Assembly (NCBI RefSeq): GCF_022601975.1
Contig: NZ_JAKVIR010000017.1
Span: 1 to 54,403, forward strand
Direction of reading: 5' to 3'
Source of the DNA: Pontibacter sp. E15-1
Lineage (GTDB): Bacteria; Bacteroidota; Bacteroidia; Cytophagales; Hymenobacteraceae
DNA length: 54,403 nt
In this document: piece after piece, positions 42,824-51,695 of the stretch
Layout of the letters: each line of letters starts with the position of its first letter
Numbering within the stretch: the first letter of the stretch is position 1
Notes under the pieces: generated by a model
Seen by the model: the letters and a program-made list of their open reading frames with translations, nothing else
What the model was told of the DNA's origin: nothing
The model's database searches: none
Translations under genes and position numbers: made by a program

Positions 42824-42856
42824 TTTATTTAACCTTATGCTAAACCGGTTTTTCTT
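42824..42856. promoter_or_regulatory. LacI operator site 3
   Basis: TGCTAAACCGGTTTT with the palindrome at 42842-42851, again preceded by TTTATTTAA. The palindrome centres of the three sites are 97 and 91 bases apart. Confidence 0.75.
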
Positions 42857-43072
42857 ATGTCTTCGGACATTATGCTGTGTAATGGGTAGTTTGTGTGCAG
42901 CATCCGTTTAAAAGAGTCACCCAGGGGTATAACCGTCGCTGTTGTATAAAGTGATTAATCACACAGTTGTAAATGCGCTTGTTCGCGCCGCGCCAAAAGC
43001 AACGTGCCGGAACGGACGAAAAAGGGAAGAGCGAAATTTTGAAAGTAATCTATACACTATAATACCTGTTAT

Positions 43073-46000
43073 ATGAAAAACTCTAAACATACGTGGCGGC
43101 AAAAGGGCTGTCTTCTTGCCTTGCTGATGGCTATGAGCGGAAGCGGCTACAGTGCGGCGCTTCCAGCGGAGAAAAACGCTTTCATAAAACCCGTTGCCTG
43201 GACGGTGTCCGGAAAGGTGGTTGCGAAGAACGGGGAACCCCTGCCAGGGGTAACGGTGCTGGAGAAAGGCACCGCCAACGGTACGGCCACCGCCGCCGAC
43301 GGCTCCTTCTCGTTGAGCGTGGCTGAAACGCCGGGCACGCTGGTGTTCTCCTATATCGGGTATGCCAACCAGCAGGTGCCCTATAGCGGCCCGGGAGCAT
43401 ATAACGTAACGCTGCTGGAAGACGCCAGGGCATTGCAGGAACTGGTAGTGGTCGGGTACTCGGCCCAGAAAGAGGCCACCATCACCGGCGCAGTGGCCCC
43501 GGTAAACATGAAAGACGTGGAAACCCGCCGCGTGCCCTCGGTTTCGCAGGCGCTGCAGGGGCAGGTGGCAGGTGTGCAGGTGACGCAAAGCACCGGTGCG
43601 CCGGGCGACGAGATCAACATCCGCATCCGGGGTACGGGCACGATCGGGAACAACGACCCGCTTTTTGTGATTGACGGCGTGCCTTCGCGCGAGCTGTCTT
43701 TCCTGAACCCCAACGACATCGCCTCGATGACAGTGCTGAAGGATGCCGCGGCAGCCTCTATGTATGGCTCACGGGCAGCGGGCGGCGTGGTCGTGATCAC
43801 GACCAAAAGCGGCATCAAAGGCAAATCCAGCATCGATGTAAATTACTTTAACGGGGTGCAGATGGCAACCAACCTGCCCGACATGCTGAACGCCACCCAG
43901 TATATGAACAAAGTGGAGGAGGCCTGGAACAACGCCGGCTATTCGGGCACCAATCCTTACACAGCCGACAAAGGCCGCGCCGACTTCGCCGATACCGACT
44001 GGCTGGACGAGTTGTTTGAGGTAGGCCGCACGCAGAACATACAGCTGTCCGCAAACGGCGGAACCGACAAGATTCAGTATTTCCTGTCGTCTAACTACTA
44101 CTCCCAGGACGGTATCGTGGTATATGGCAACGACAAGTTTCAGCGCTACAACGTGCGGGCAAACGTGACCGCGGACCTGACCAACCGACTGAAAGTGGGA
44201 ACGAACATCCAGCTGTCGTATACCTCCCAGGACAAGCTTTCGTCGAAGGGCGACGCGCCGGGAATCATCCGGCACGCCATGCTGCGCCCGCCGATCCTGT
44301 CGGTGTTTAAAGACCCGAGTGATCCGACGTATACACCGCGGAACCCCTTCACGGACCTGCCGTTCTACAACAGCCCGGACGACCATCAGGCCAACAAGTA
44401 CGAGTATACCTCCAACCCGATTGCCCTGGCGTTCTATACCGACGACAAGCGGAAGCAGTTCAAGACCTTCGGCAACATGTTCGGGGAGTATGCCCTGCTG
44501 CAAGACAAGGCGCTGAAGTTCCGGACGAATCTGGGCGTGGACCTGAATTTCTTCCACAACAAAGCCTTCGGCGAGAACTTCGGGGATGACAACGGCGGCG
44601 GCTCGGACATAGACAAAGGCCAGGGCCGAAACAACCGGCCGAACTCACTGGCCGAGAGCCGTGGCGAGGTGCTGACCCTGACCTGGAACAACACCCTGAA
44701 CTATACCAAGGAAATCGGTAGGCATTCCATCAACGCGCTGGTGGGTAGCGAGTATATCAAAAACCACGGCTCGACGATCAACGCGTCCAGAAGCCGGTAT
44801 GATTTCACGAGCGACGCCTTCCGTTACATTGATTTCGGTAGCACGGCGCAGAACCTCTGGAACGGGGGCTCGGGCTCGGAGTGGGGCTTGTTCTCGCTCT
44901 TCGGCTCCGCAACCTACGTATACAACGACCGCTACATGGTGACCACCAACCTGCGTGCCGATGCCTCATCCCGCTTCGCGGAAAACAACCAGTGGGGTTA
45001 CTTCCCGTCGGTTTCTGCCGGCTGGATGGTATCCGAGGAAAGCTTTATGGATGGCGTGGATTGGTTGTCGGACCTGAAGCTGCGCGCCAGCTGGGGCCAG
45101 TTGGGTAACCAGGAGATCGACAACTATGCCTACCTGACCTTGCTGCGCCGTGATGCCGACCGCTACCTGGTGTCGCGCTACGGCAACCCGGACCTGAAGT
45201 GGGAAACCACCACGCAGGCCAACGTGGGTATAGACCTGGGCTTGTTCAACAACAAGCTCTATGTATCCGCTGACTACTTCGATAAGCTGACTTCTGACAT
45301 CCTGCTGCCGATCTCGCTGCCTGCTTTGGTGGGTGAGGTGTCCCCGACGATTGTGAACGCGGGTGAGGTAAGCAACAAAGGCTTTGAGCTGGGTATAAAC
45401 TTCCGCGACAGCGACCACGCCTTTAAGTACAGCGTGAACGCCAACATGGCCACCGTGGTAAACGAAGTGCAGAAGCTGCACCCGAACCTGCCCAACATCG
45501 CCGGATCGGTGACGAAGACGCAGGTAGGCCAGCCCCTGAACGCCTACTACGGCTACGTGATGGACGGCATCTACCAGAACAACGAGGAGATCCTGACGCA
45601 CCTGTACGGCACCACCAACCCTTCGGCCCTGCCGGGCGATATCCGCTTCGCGGACCTCGACGGCAACGGCATCATCAACGACAAGGACAGAGACTTCATC
45701 GGCAACCCGAACCCGAAGCTGAGCTACGGCCTGAACCTGCACGGCGAGTACAAAGGGTTTGACCTGTCGGTATTCTTCCAGGGCGTTGAAGGCGTAGACC
45801 GCTACAACGACAGCAAGAAGATCGTCGATTACGATACGCGGCCGTTTAACTATACCACCCGCGTGCTGGACAGCTGGAACGGGGAGGGCTCGAGCAACAC
45901 CATTCCGCGTGTGAGTTTCTCCGACAACGGCAGCAGCCGCGTGTCGAGCATCTACGTGGAAGACGCCTCATACCTGCGCTTCAAGAACCTGGAGCTGGGC

Positions 46001-46180
46001 TATACCCTCAAGAACAAGTTCAACATCGGGATGGAGAGCCTGCGTTTTTATGTATCGGCGCAGAACCTGTTCACGATCACGGACTATACCGGCCTGGACC
46101 CTGAATCCGTTGACCTGATCGACTTTGGCACTTACCCGCAGTCTCGGTCGTTACTGATGGGCATCAACGCCAAGTTTTAA
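43073..46180 (+). CDS. SusC/RagA-family TonB-linked outer-membrane transporter of the glycan locus
   Basis: The product is 1035 residues. After a signal peptide (about 1-30) come the carboxypeptidase-regulatory domain (about 48-125, VSGKVVAKNGEPLPGVTVLEKGT), the plug (about 125-255; FVIDGVPSRELSFLNPNDIASMTVLKDAAAASMYGSRAAGGVVVITTKSG) and the 22-strand barrel ending LLMGINAKF. It imports oligosaccharides delivered by the SusD lid encoded 32 bases downstream. Its expression is inferred to be controlled by the LacI regulator upstream through three operators. Confidence 0.93.
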   Translation: MKNSKHTWRQKGCLLALLMAMSGSGYSAALPAEKNAFIKPVAWTVSGKVVAKNGEPLPGVTVLEKGTANGTATAADGSFSLSVAETPGTLVFSYIGYANQQVPYSGPGAYNVTLLEDARALQELVVVGYSAQKEATITGAVAPVNMKDVETRRVPSVSQALQGQVAGVQVTQSTGAPGDEINIRIRGTGTIGNNDPLFVIDGVPSRELSFLNPNDIASMTVLKDAAAASMYGSRAAGGVVVITTKSGIKGKSSIDVNYFNGVQMATNLPDMLNATQYMNKVEEAWNNAGYSGTNPYTADKGRADFADTDWLDELFEVGRTQNIQLSANGGTDKIQYFLSSNYYSQDGIVVYGNDKFQRYNVRANVTADLTNRLKVGTNIQLSYTSQDKLSSKGDAPGIIRHAMLRPPILSVFKDPSDPTYTPRNPFTDLPFYNSPDDHQANKYEYTSNPIALAFYTDDKRKQFKTFGNMFGEYALLQDKALKFRTNLGVDLNFFHNKAFGENFGDDNGGGSDIDKGQGRNNRPNSLAESRGEVLTLTWNNTLNYTKEIGRHSINALVGSEYIKNHGSTINASRSRYDFTSDAFRYIDFGSTAQNLWNGGSGSEWGLFSLFGSATYVYNDRYMVTTNLRADASSRFAENNQWGYFPSVSAGWMVSEESFMDGVDWLSDLKLRASWGQLGNQEIDNYAYLTLLRRDADRYLVSRYGNPDLKWETTTQANVGIDLGLFNNKLYVSADYFDKLTSDILLPISLPALVGEVSPTIVNAGEVSNKGFELGINFRDSDHAFKYSVNANMATVVNEVQKLHPNLPNIAGSVTKTQVGQPLNAYYGYVMDGIYQNNEEILTHLYGTTNPSALPGDIRFADLDGNGIINDKDRDFIGNPNPKLSYGLNLHGEYKGFDLSVFFQGVEGVDRYNDSKKIVDYDTRPFNYTTRVLDSWNGEGSSNTIPRVSFSDNGSSRVSSIYVEDASYLRFKNLELGYTLKNKFNIGMESLRFYVSAQNLFTITDYTGLDPESVDLIDFGTYPQSRSLLMGINAKF

Positions 46181-46212
46181 CTGAGAAAGCATCCTAATTA
46201 AACTGTACCTAT

Positions 46213-47697
46213 ATGAACCGAATATATAAAATGCTGGCAGTGGCGGCCGTTGTGTCGCTCACCGGCTGCGAGGACCACCTCGACCAGGCCCCGATCGGAT
46301 TGCTGACGCCGGAGCAGGTAAATACCGACCCGACGCTCGCAAGCGTGATTTCGTCGGTAAACTCTTCGTACCAGCCCCTTTCCAGCACCCTGAACATCCT
46401 GGGGAATTGGGACTGGAACGGCGGCAAGGTGCTGCGCAACGACTTTATCCTGCAGGACATCGCCTCGGGCGACATGCAAAAGAAGTGGAACCCGGACGGT
46501 GACCAGGCCTGGATGGACCAGGTGGGCAACTTCAACTTCACGGCCGCCAACGGTGCCTTCAACGGTATCTGGAGCTACGACTACGAGGGAATCTCCCGCG
46601 CCAACTATGCCATCAGCTACCTTGAGGACGAGGCGGTGATCCAGAAAATCAACATCGACACCCAACTGAAGAACAGGCTGCTGGGCGAGGCGTACTTTCT
46701 GCGCTCGTTCTACTACTTCGACCTGGTGGTGAACTTCGGCGACGTGCCGCTGCTGCTGAAGCCGCTGGAGAGCTTTGGCGAGGCCTACAGCGTAGCCACC
46801 CGCGTGGAGAAAGAGAAGGTATGGGAGCAGATCAGAGCGGACCTGGACAAAGCCAAAACCCTGTTGCCTGACAGCAGGTATGCCAGCGCCTCGGAGCCGT
46901 GGAGAGCCTCGAAGGGTGCGGCGCTTGCCATGCAGGCCAAAGTTGCCCTGTATAGCCAGAACTGGCAGAAAGTAGTGGACACCGTGACGGAAATGGAAGG
47001 GCTGGGCTACTACTCCCTCAATCAAAACTATTTCGACAGCTTCAGCACGGCAAAGGAGTTTAACGAGCAGGAGGTTATCTTTGCCTTCAACCACGAGGAA
47101 GGCCAGACCCCGCGCACGGGCAACGGATTGGCCGCCCTGATGGGCTGGGGATTTGTGGCCCCTACTCAGGATTTTGTGAATGAGTTTGAGCCAAACGATC
47201 CGCGCCTTGGCCTAACCGTGAACGTGGCTGACCAAGCGGTGTATAAACTGCTCGGCGCAACAGACACTGGCAACAAAGGCAACGACGACTCGGCTGGCAA
47301 CAAGGTGTTTATTCGTTGGGCAGACGTGCTGCTCTGGAAAGCCGAAGCCCTGAACGAGCTGGGCCAGCAGCAGGCTGCAGTCGAGATTATCAACAGCGTG
47401 AGAGCGCGCGCCAGAACCAGCGCCACCGCCGACGGCAGTATGGCCCCGGCCGGCACGTTGCCTGACCGCGCCACCACAGCAGATAAGGAGCAGGTGAAGC
47501 AGTGGATCATGCACGAAAGAAGGGTAGAGCTTGGCTTTGAGTCGCAGCGCTTCAACGACCTGAGAAGATGGAACGTGGCCGACGAGGTGCTGACCGGTAT
47601 GGGCAAGAACTTCCAGGCTAACAACTATCTGTACCCGATCCCGCAGGGCGAGATCGACAAATCGGGTGGCCAGATTATGCAAAACGCAGGTTATTAA
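46213..47697 (+). CDS. SusD/RagB-family surface lipoprotein of the glycan locus
   Basis: The product is 494 residues with a lipobox SLTGC (Cys19). Helical TPR-like segments include LLGEAYFLRSFYYFDLVVNFGDVPLLL (a very typical SusD motif) and, near the C-terminus, MHERRVELGFESQRFNDLRRWNVADEVL, another family signature. It binds glycan at the cell surface and caps SusC. It is 32 bases after susC, so the two are cotranscribed. Confidence 0.93.
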   Translation: MNRIYKMLAVAAVVSLTGCEDHLDQAPIGLLTPEQVNTDPTLASVISSVNSSYQPLSSTLNILGNWDWNGGKVLRNDFILQDIASGDMQKKWNPDGDQAWMDQVGNFNFTAANGAFNGIWSYDYEGISRANYAISYLEDEAVIQKINIDTQLKNRLLGEAYFLRSFYYFDLVVNFGDVPLLLKPLESFGEAYSVATRVEKEKVWEQIRADLDKAKTLLPDSRYASASEPWRASKGAALAMQAKVALYSQNWQKVVDTVTEMEGLGYYSLNQNYFDSFSTAKEFNEQEVIFAFNHEEGQTPRTGNGLAALMGWGFVAPTQDFVNEFEPNDPRLGLTVNVADQAVYKLLGATDTGNKGNDDSAGNKVFIRWADVLLWKAEALNELGQQQAAVEIINSVRARARTSATADGSMAPAGTLPDRATTADKEQVKQWIMHERRVELGFESQRFNDLRRWNVADEVLTGMGKNFQANNYLYPIPQGEIDKSGGQIMQNAGY

Positions 47698-47798
47698 AGA
47701 ACTAAGAGCTAGTGTGCTGCTGCCTTCCTATAGTAGTGAAGCAGCAGCACACTTCAGCTAAACTTCTTTAACTTAGAAGGATTAAGATAGGCAGAAAA

Positions 47799-47942
47799 GT
47801 CCCCCTTTGAAGGGGGTAGGGGGATGAAAATCAGTTAGAAGTGCTAGACGCCTTTAGCTACTAAAAATAGCTTTAAAGTATAATGTTTCAAACGATCGCT
47901 CTCAATAACGTAATCATCCCCCTGCCCCCTTCAAAGGGGGAC
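47799..47942. repeat. Inverted pair of GTCCCCCTTTGAAGGGGG palindromes
   Basis: The left copy (47799-47826) and the right copy on the other strand (47915-47942) agree in all but one base over 28 (TAG against CAG before GGGGATG). Each copy is itself a palindrome of CCCCCTT and AAGGGGG, so DNA or RNA here can form either two small hairpins or one large one with an 88-base loop. The same family lies at 6404-6577. The position between susD and the GH130 gene suggests an effect on downstream expression. No gene is seen in this 284-base gap. Confidence 0.7.
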
Positions 47943-47981
47943 AAATTTACCATCCGTAACTATTAAAATAGGATACCGACC

Positions 47982-49145
47982 ATGATCAGAACCAATAAAA
48001 TTATACTAGGCCTCGCGCTACTGGGCTTAGCCGGAACGGCGGCGGCGCAGCAGACACCTCAGAAGGAAGCGCCCTCCAAGTACAAGGAATGGATGCTGGG
48101 CCCTTTTGAAAGGCCGAATGAGATCAACCCGATTATCACGCCCAAAGAGAAGTCTACTTTTAAGGACCCGATGAGCGGCAAAAAGGTGAACTGGGAAGCG
48201 ATGGCGACCTTTAACCCCGCCTCGGTGGTGCGCGACGGGAAAATCCATGTGCTGTACCGCGCCGAGGACAAGCTGGGCGACATGATGATCGGTGGCCATA
48301 CCTCCCGCCTGGGCATGGCGACATCTGAGGACGGCAAAACCTACAAGCGCGGCGACAGTCCGGTGCTATACCCCGACAACGACAGCCAGAAGCAGTATGA
48401 GTGGCCCGGCGGCGTGGAAGACCCGCGCCTCGTGGAGAAGGAGGACGGCTCCTACGTGCTGACCTATACCCAGTGGAACAAGGACATCCCGCGCTTGGCT
48501 GTGGCGACCTCCAAAGACCTGAAAACCTGGGAAAAGCACGGCCCGGCCTTCGCGAAAGCGCATGACGGCAAGTTCCGTGACCTCGACTCGAAGTCTGGAG
48601 CGATCCTGACGCGCAAGGAGGGCGACAAACTGATTCCGACCAAGATCAACGGCAAGTACTGGATGTATTTCGGTGTGCCCCATATCTGGATGGCCACGTC
48701 GGATGACCTGGTGAACTGGGATCCGGTGTTGGATGACCGCGGTGAGATCGTGAAAGTGCTTAGCCCAAGAGTGGGTTATTTCGATGCGTGGCTGGTGGAG
48801 GCGGGGCCTCCTGCGCTGGTAACGGACAAAGGCATTGTGGTGCTGTACAACGCCGGAAACAGCAAAGCCCTGGGCGACACTACCCTGGCCGACCGGATTT
48901 ATACCGGTGGGCAGGCCTTGTTCGACCTCAAAAACCCCATGAAGCTTTTGTCGCGCTCTGATGAGCCGTTTATCAAGCCGGAAATGCCTTACGAGAAAAC
49001 AGGCCAGTATGTGGACGGCACCACCTTTATGGAAGGCCTGACTTACTTCAAAGGCAAGTGGTACCTGTACTACGGCACCGCCGACTCCAGAGTGGCCGTA
49101 ACCGTTTGGGATCCCAACAAAACTGCCGCCAACACGAAGAAATAG
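47982..49145 (+). CDS. Secreted glycoside hydrolase family 130 protein
   Basis: The product is 387 residues with a signal peptide ending AAAQ, so it works outside the cytoplasm. The five-bladed propeller motifs of GH130 are visible: MATFNPASVVRDGKIHVLYRAED, then PGGVEDPRLVEKEDGSYVLTYTQWN (the EDPR Asp is the conserved catalytic proton donor) and LYYGTADSRVAVTVW at the end. GH130 contains beta-mannoside phosphorylases and also hydrolases such as beta-1,2-mannosidases. The export signal argues for a hydrolase, since phosphate-dependent members are normally cytoplasmic, but this is inference. It is likely the enzyme that cuts the imported glycan. Confidence 0.85.
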   Translation: MIRTNKIILGLALLGLAGTAAAQQTPQKEAPSKYKEWMLGPFERPNEINPIITPKEKSTFKDPMSGKKVNWEAMATFNPASVVRDGKIHVLYRAEDKLGDMMIGGHTSRLGMATSEDGKTYKRGDSPVLYPDNDSQKQYEWPGGVEDPRLVEKEDGSYVLTYTQWNKDIPRLAVATSKDLKTWEKHGPAFAKAHDGKFRDLDSKSGAILTRKEGDKLIPTKINGKYWMYFGVPHIWMATSDDLVNWDPVLDDRGEIVKVLSPRVGYFDAWLVEAGPPALVTDKGIVVLYNAGNSKALGDTTLADRIYTGGQALFDLKNPMKLLSRSDEPFIKPEMPYEKTGQYVDGTTFMEGLTYFKGKWYLYYGTADSRVAVTVWDPNKTAANTKK

Positions 49146-49239
49146 GCTCAACCTGATCTTGACTTCGTTTGCTCGCCTGTCCTTCTGCTAGGGAAGGACA
49201 GGTATGGGCGAACTGCGAAAACTTACGGAAAACAATCAG

Positions 49240-50139
49240 ATGAAACAAGAAGCGATGGACCGGACTGTGATCGGGGTCGATATAGGAGGGTCGCACATTA
49301 CGGCTGCGGCCGTGGATGTGGCGGCCGGAACCATAGTTCCCGGCTCGATGGCCCGAAAGCACATCAATTCGTCTGGTTCGGCAGAGGAAATCCTGCAGGG
49401 CTGGTTGGAGGTGATAGGGGAGGTGCGCAGCAGCCTGCCGGCAGGTCCGGTGAAGGTGGGCATCGCGATGCCCGGCCCGTTTGACTACGAAAACGGCATC
49501 TCGCGCATCCGGAACATGAACAAGTATGAATCCATATATGGGCTGAACATCCGGGAGGCTTTGGCGGAGAAGCTCAACATCAGCGGCACTGCGATCAGCT
49601 TCCGGAACGATGCGGAGTCATACCTTGCCGGCGAGGCGTTGAGCGGCGCTGGCAGGGGGTATAAAAAAGTGCTGGGGATAACCCTCGGCACAGGTCTGGG
49701 CTCGGCGGTATGCGAAAAGGGCGTCACGCGCGACGTGAACCTGGGTTCGTCGCCTTTTAAGGGGGGCATTGCCGAAGACTACCTTTCCACGCGCTGGTTC
49801 CTGAAAGCCTATGCCGAACGATCCAGATCGCAGGTGAAGAACGTGAAGGAACTGGCCAAACTGATCGACACCGACCCGAACGCCAACCTGGTGATGCAGG
49901 AGTTTGTGCAGAACCTGGCGGCTTTCCTGCTGGATTTTATCAGCAAGGAAAACCCGGACGTGGTGGTGATCGGCGGCAACATCAGCAAGGCCCACAAGCT
50001 GTTTCTGCCGGATGTAAAGGCCATCCTGCACAGCAATTCAATCAAATCGGAGCTCGTAACAGCCACCCTCGGAGAAGCGGCCGCGCTGATCGGGGCCACT
50101 GGCTGCTGGCGACCGCAGCCCGAGTATCTCCCAAAATAA
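49240..50139 (+). CDS. ROK-family sugar kinase lacking the zinc-binding cysteines
   Basis: The product is 299 residues from MKQEAMDRTVIGVDIGGS; in-frame ATGs at 49204 and 49255 are alternatives. The ATP-binding GVDIGGSHITAAAV lies at the N-terminus and the second phosphate motif is ITLGTGLGSAVCEKG. The usual CxCGxxGC zinc motif is absent: its place is occupied by LGSSPFKGGIAEDYLSTRW. It is probably a hexokinase acting on mannose or glucose taken up by the MFS protein next door, based on position. It is not likely to be a DNA-binding ROK regulator because no helix-turn-helix precedes it. Confidence 0.82.
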   Translation: MKQEAMDRTVIGVDIGGSHITAAAVDVAAGTIVPGSMARKHINSSGSAEEILQGWLEVIGEVRSSLPAGPVKVGIAMPGPFDYENGISRIRNMNKYESIYGLNIREALAEKLNISGTAISFRNDAESYLAGEALSGAGRGYKKVLGITLGTGLGSAVCEKGVTRDVNLGSSPFKGGIAEDYLSTRWFLKAYAERSRSQVKNVKELAKLIDTDPNANLVMQEFVQNLAAFLLDFISKENPDVVVIGGNISKAHKLFLPDVKAILHSNSIKSELVTATLGEAAALIGATGCWRPQPEYLPK

Positions 50140-50232
50140 AATTTACATGATAAGGTATGGTGTGCGCGGTTTATACCTGGTATAAGCCTCAGGACACTGC
50201 CGTGCCCATCCAAACCAAACCACACAAACAGC

Positions 50233-51594
50233 ATGAATGGAAAATTAATAACGGCCGTAGTGGTGTCTGCCTTGGGCGGCCTGCTTTTCGGATTCGACAC
50301 GGCGGTAATTTCTGGCGCAGAGCAATCCATTAAAGCCATGTTCGGGCTGGACGGTTTCTGGCACGGGTTCACCAACGCCATTGCCCTGATCGGGACAATT
50401 TTCGGGGCCTTGATCGCCGGTAACGCCGGAGACAGGTATGGCCGCCGGAATATCCTGATTCTCGTGGCGATTTTCTTTGCGGTTTCCGCGCTAGGCTGCG
50501 CCTTCACCGATTCCTGGTATGGCTTCCTGTTCTACCGCTTCCTCGGTGGCCTGGGTATCGGTGCCTCTTCCGTTATCGGGCCGTCGTATATCTCCGAGAT
50601 CGCGCCGGCCAACCTGCGCGGGCGTCTGGTGGCCATCTTCCAGTTTAACATCGTGTTTGGTATCCTGCTTTCGTTCCTGTCCAACTACCTCATCAACCAA
50701 CTCATCGCGGTAGACGCGTGGCGCTGGATGCTGGGCGTGGAGGCCATACCTGCCGTGGCGTTCTTCGGCTTGCTCTTCCTGATACCGGAAAGCCCGCGTT
50801 GGCTGATCAAGATGAAGCGCGAGGCAGAGGGGTTACAAGTGTTGCGGACGATGGGCAGCAAAAACCCGGAGCAGGAAAGCAGCGAGATCATTGCCTCGCT
50901 GGCGCAGGAGCGGGGCGGAGCAAACGAGCCGCTGTTCTCCCGTAAGTTCTCGTTCCCGATTTTCCTCGCGATCATGCTGGCTACTTTCAACCAGTTCTCG
51001 GGCATCAACGCCATCATGTACTATGCCCCGCGCATTTTCGAGATGACCGGCCTCGGCACCGACACCGCCTTGCTGCAGTCTGTCGCGATTGGCGTCACCA
51101 ACATGCTCTTCACGGTACTCGCCATGACGTTAATTGACAAATTCGGAAGAAAGACCCTGCTGCTGATCGGTTCGGTGGGTATGATCGTGTCGCTGGGACT
51201 GACGGCTATGGCCTTCTACCAACAGGACTTCAACGGCTACACCGTCCTGATCTACCTGATCGGCTTTATCGCCAGCTTTGCCTTCTCGCAGGGCGCTGTT
51301 ATCTGGGTGTTCCTGGCGGAGATATTCCCGAACTCGGTGCGCGGCAAAGGGCAGTCGCTGGGCAGCCTCACGCACTGGGTATGGGCTGCCATCATGACCT
51401 GGACCTTTCCGGTGGTAGCAGAGTTGAGTTACGGCGGTGTGCTGGCCTTCTCCTTTTTCGGCGGGGCCATGGTGCTGCACCTCATCTTCGTCTGGAAGTA
51501 CCTGCCCGAAACCAAGGGCAAAACACTCGAAGAACTGGAAGCCGTTATGGCCAGAGGGTATAAAAGAAAGCCGTTGGAGAAAGTGAGCCGCTAG
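50233..51594 (+). CDS. Sugar porter family MFS transporter (XylE/GLUT-like)
   Basis: The product is 453 residues with 12 hydrophobic helices. Family signatures are all visible: GGLLFGFDTAVISGA (TM1), DRYGRR (loop 2-3), PESPRWLIK (end of TM6), QFSGINAIMYYAP (TM7, sugar binding), DKFGRK (loop 8-9) and PETKGKTLEE (C-terminus). It takes up hexoses by H+ symport. Within the locus it would carry the monosaccharide set free by the GH130 enzyme across the inner membrane, and the ROK kinase would trap it as the phosphate. Confidence 0.93.
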   Translation: MNGKLITAVVVSALGGLLFGFDTAVISGAEQSIKAMFGLDGFWHGFTNAIALIGTIFGALIAGNAGDRYGRRNILILVAIFFAVSALGCAFTDSWYGFLFYRFLGGLGIGASSVIGPSYISEIAPANLRGRLVAIFQFNIVFGILLSFLSNYLINQLIAVDAWRWMLGVEAIPAVAFFGLLFLIPESPRWLIKMKREAEGLQVLRTMGSKNPEQESSEIIASLAQERGGANEPLFSRKFSFPIFLAIMLATFNQFSGINAIMYYAPRIFEMTGLGTDTALLQSVAIGVTNMLFTVLAMTLIDKFGRKTLLLIGSVGMIVSLGLTAMAFYQQDFNGYTVLIYLIGFIASFAFSQGAVIWVFLAEIFPNSVRGKGQSLGSLTHWVWAAIMTWTFPVVAELSYGGVLAFSFFGGAMVLHLIFVWKYLPETKGKTLEELEAVMARGYKRKPLEKVSR

Positions 51595-51618
51595 ACACGG
51601 CGAACTTAAAAGTCTAAA

Positions 51619-51664
51619 AAGCGGGCTTGCTGTGATCGGAGGATGATCATGGCAAGCCCGCTTG
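51619..51664. terminator. Bidirectional terminator at the end of the glycan locus
   Basis: AAGCGGGCTTGC pairs with the complementary GCAAGCCCGCTT, extended by GTGATC with GATCAT around the loop. It separates the MFS gene from the convergent AbiE pair. Confidence 0.8.
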
Positions 51665-51695
51665 GTTTATGGGGTATAGCATTTCCCAGCTTGGG

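Larger units (their letters stand above)
42619..43072. other. Operator-containing intergenic region upstream of susC
   Basis: This 454-base gap contains the three candidate LacI operators listed separately. No gene is seen. The susC promoter is likely in 42860-43072, and the long distance leaves room for looping between operators. Confidence 0.6.
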
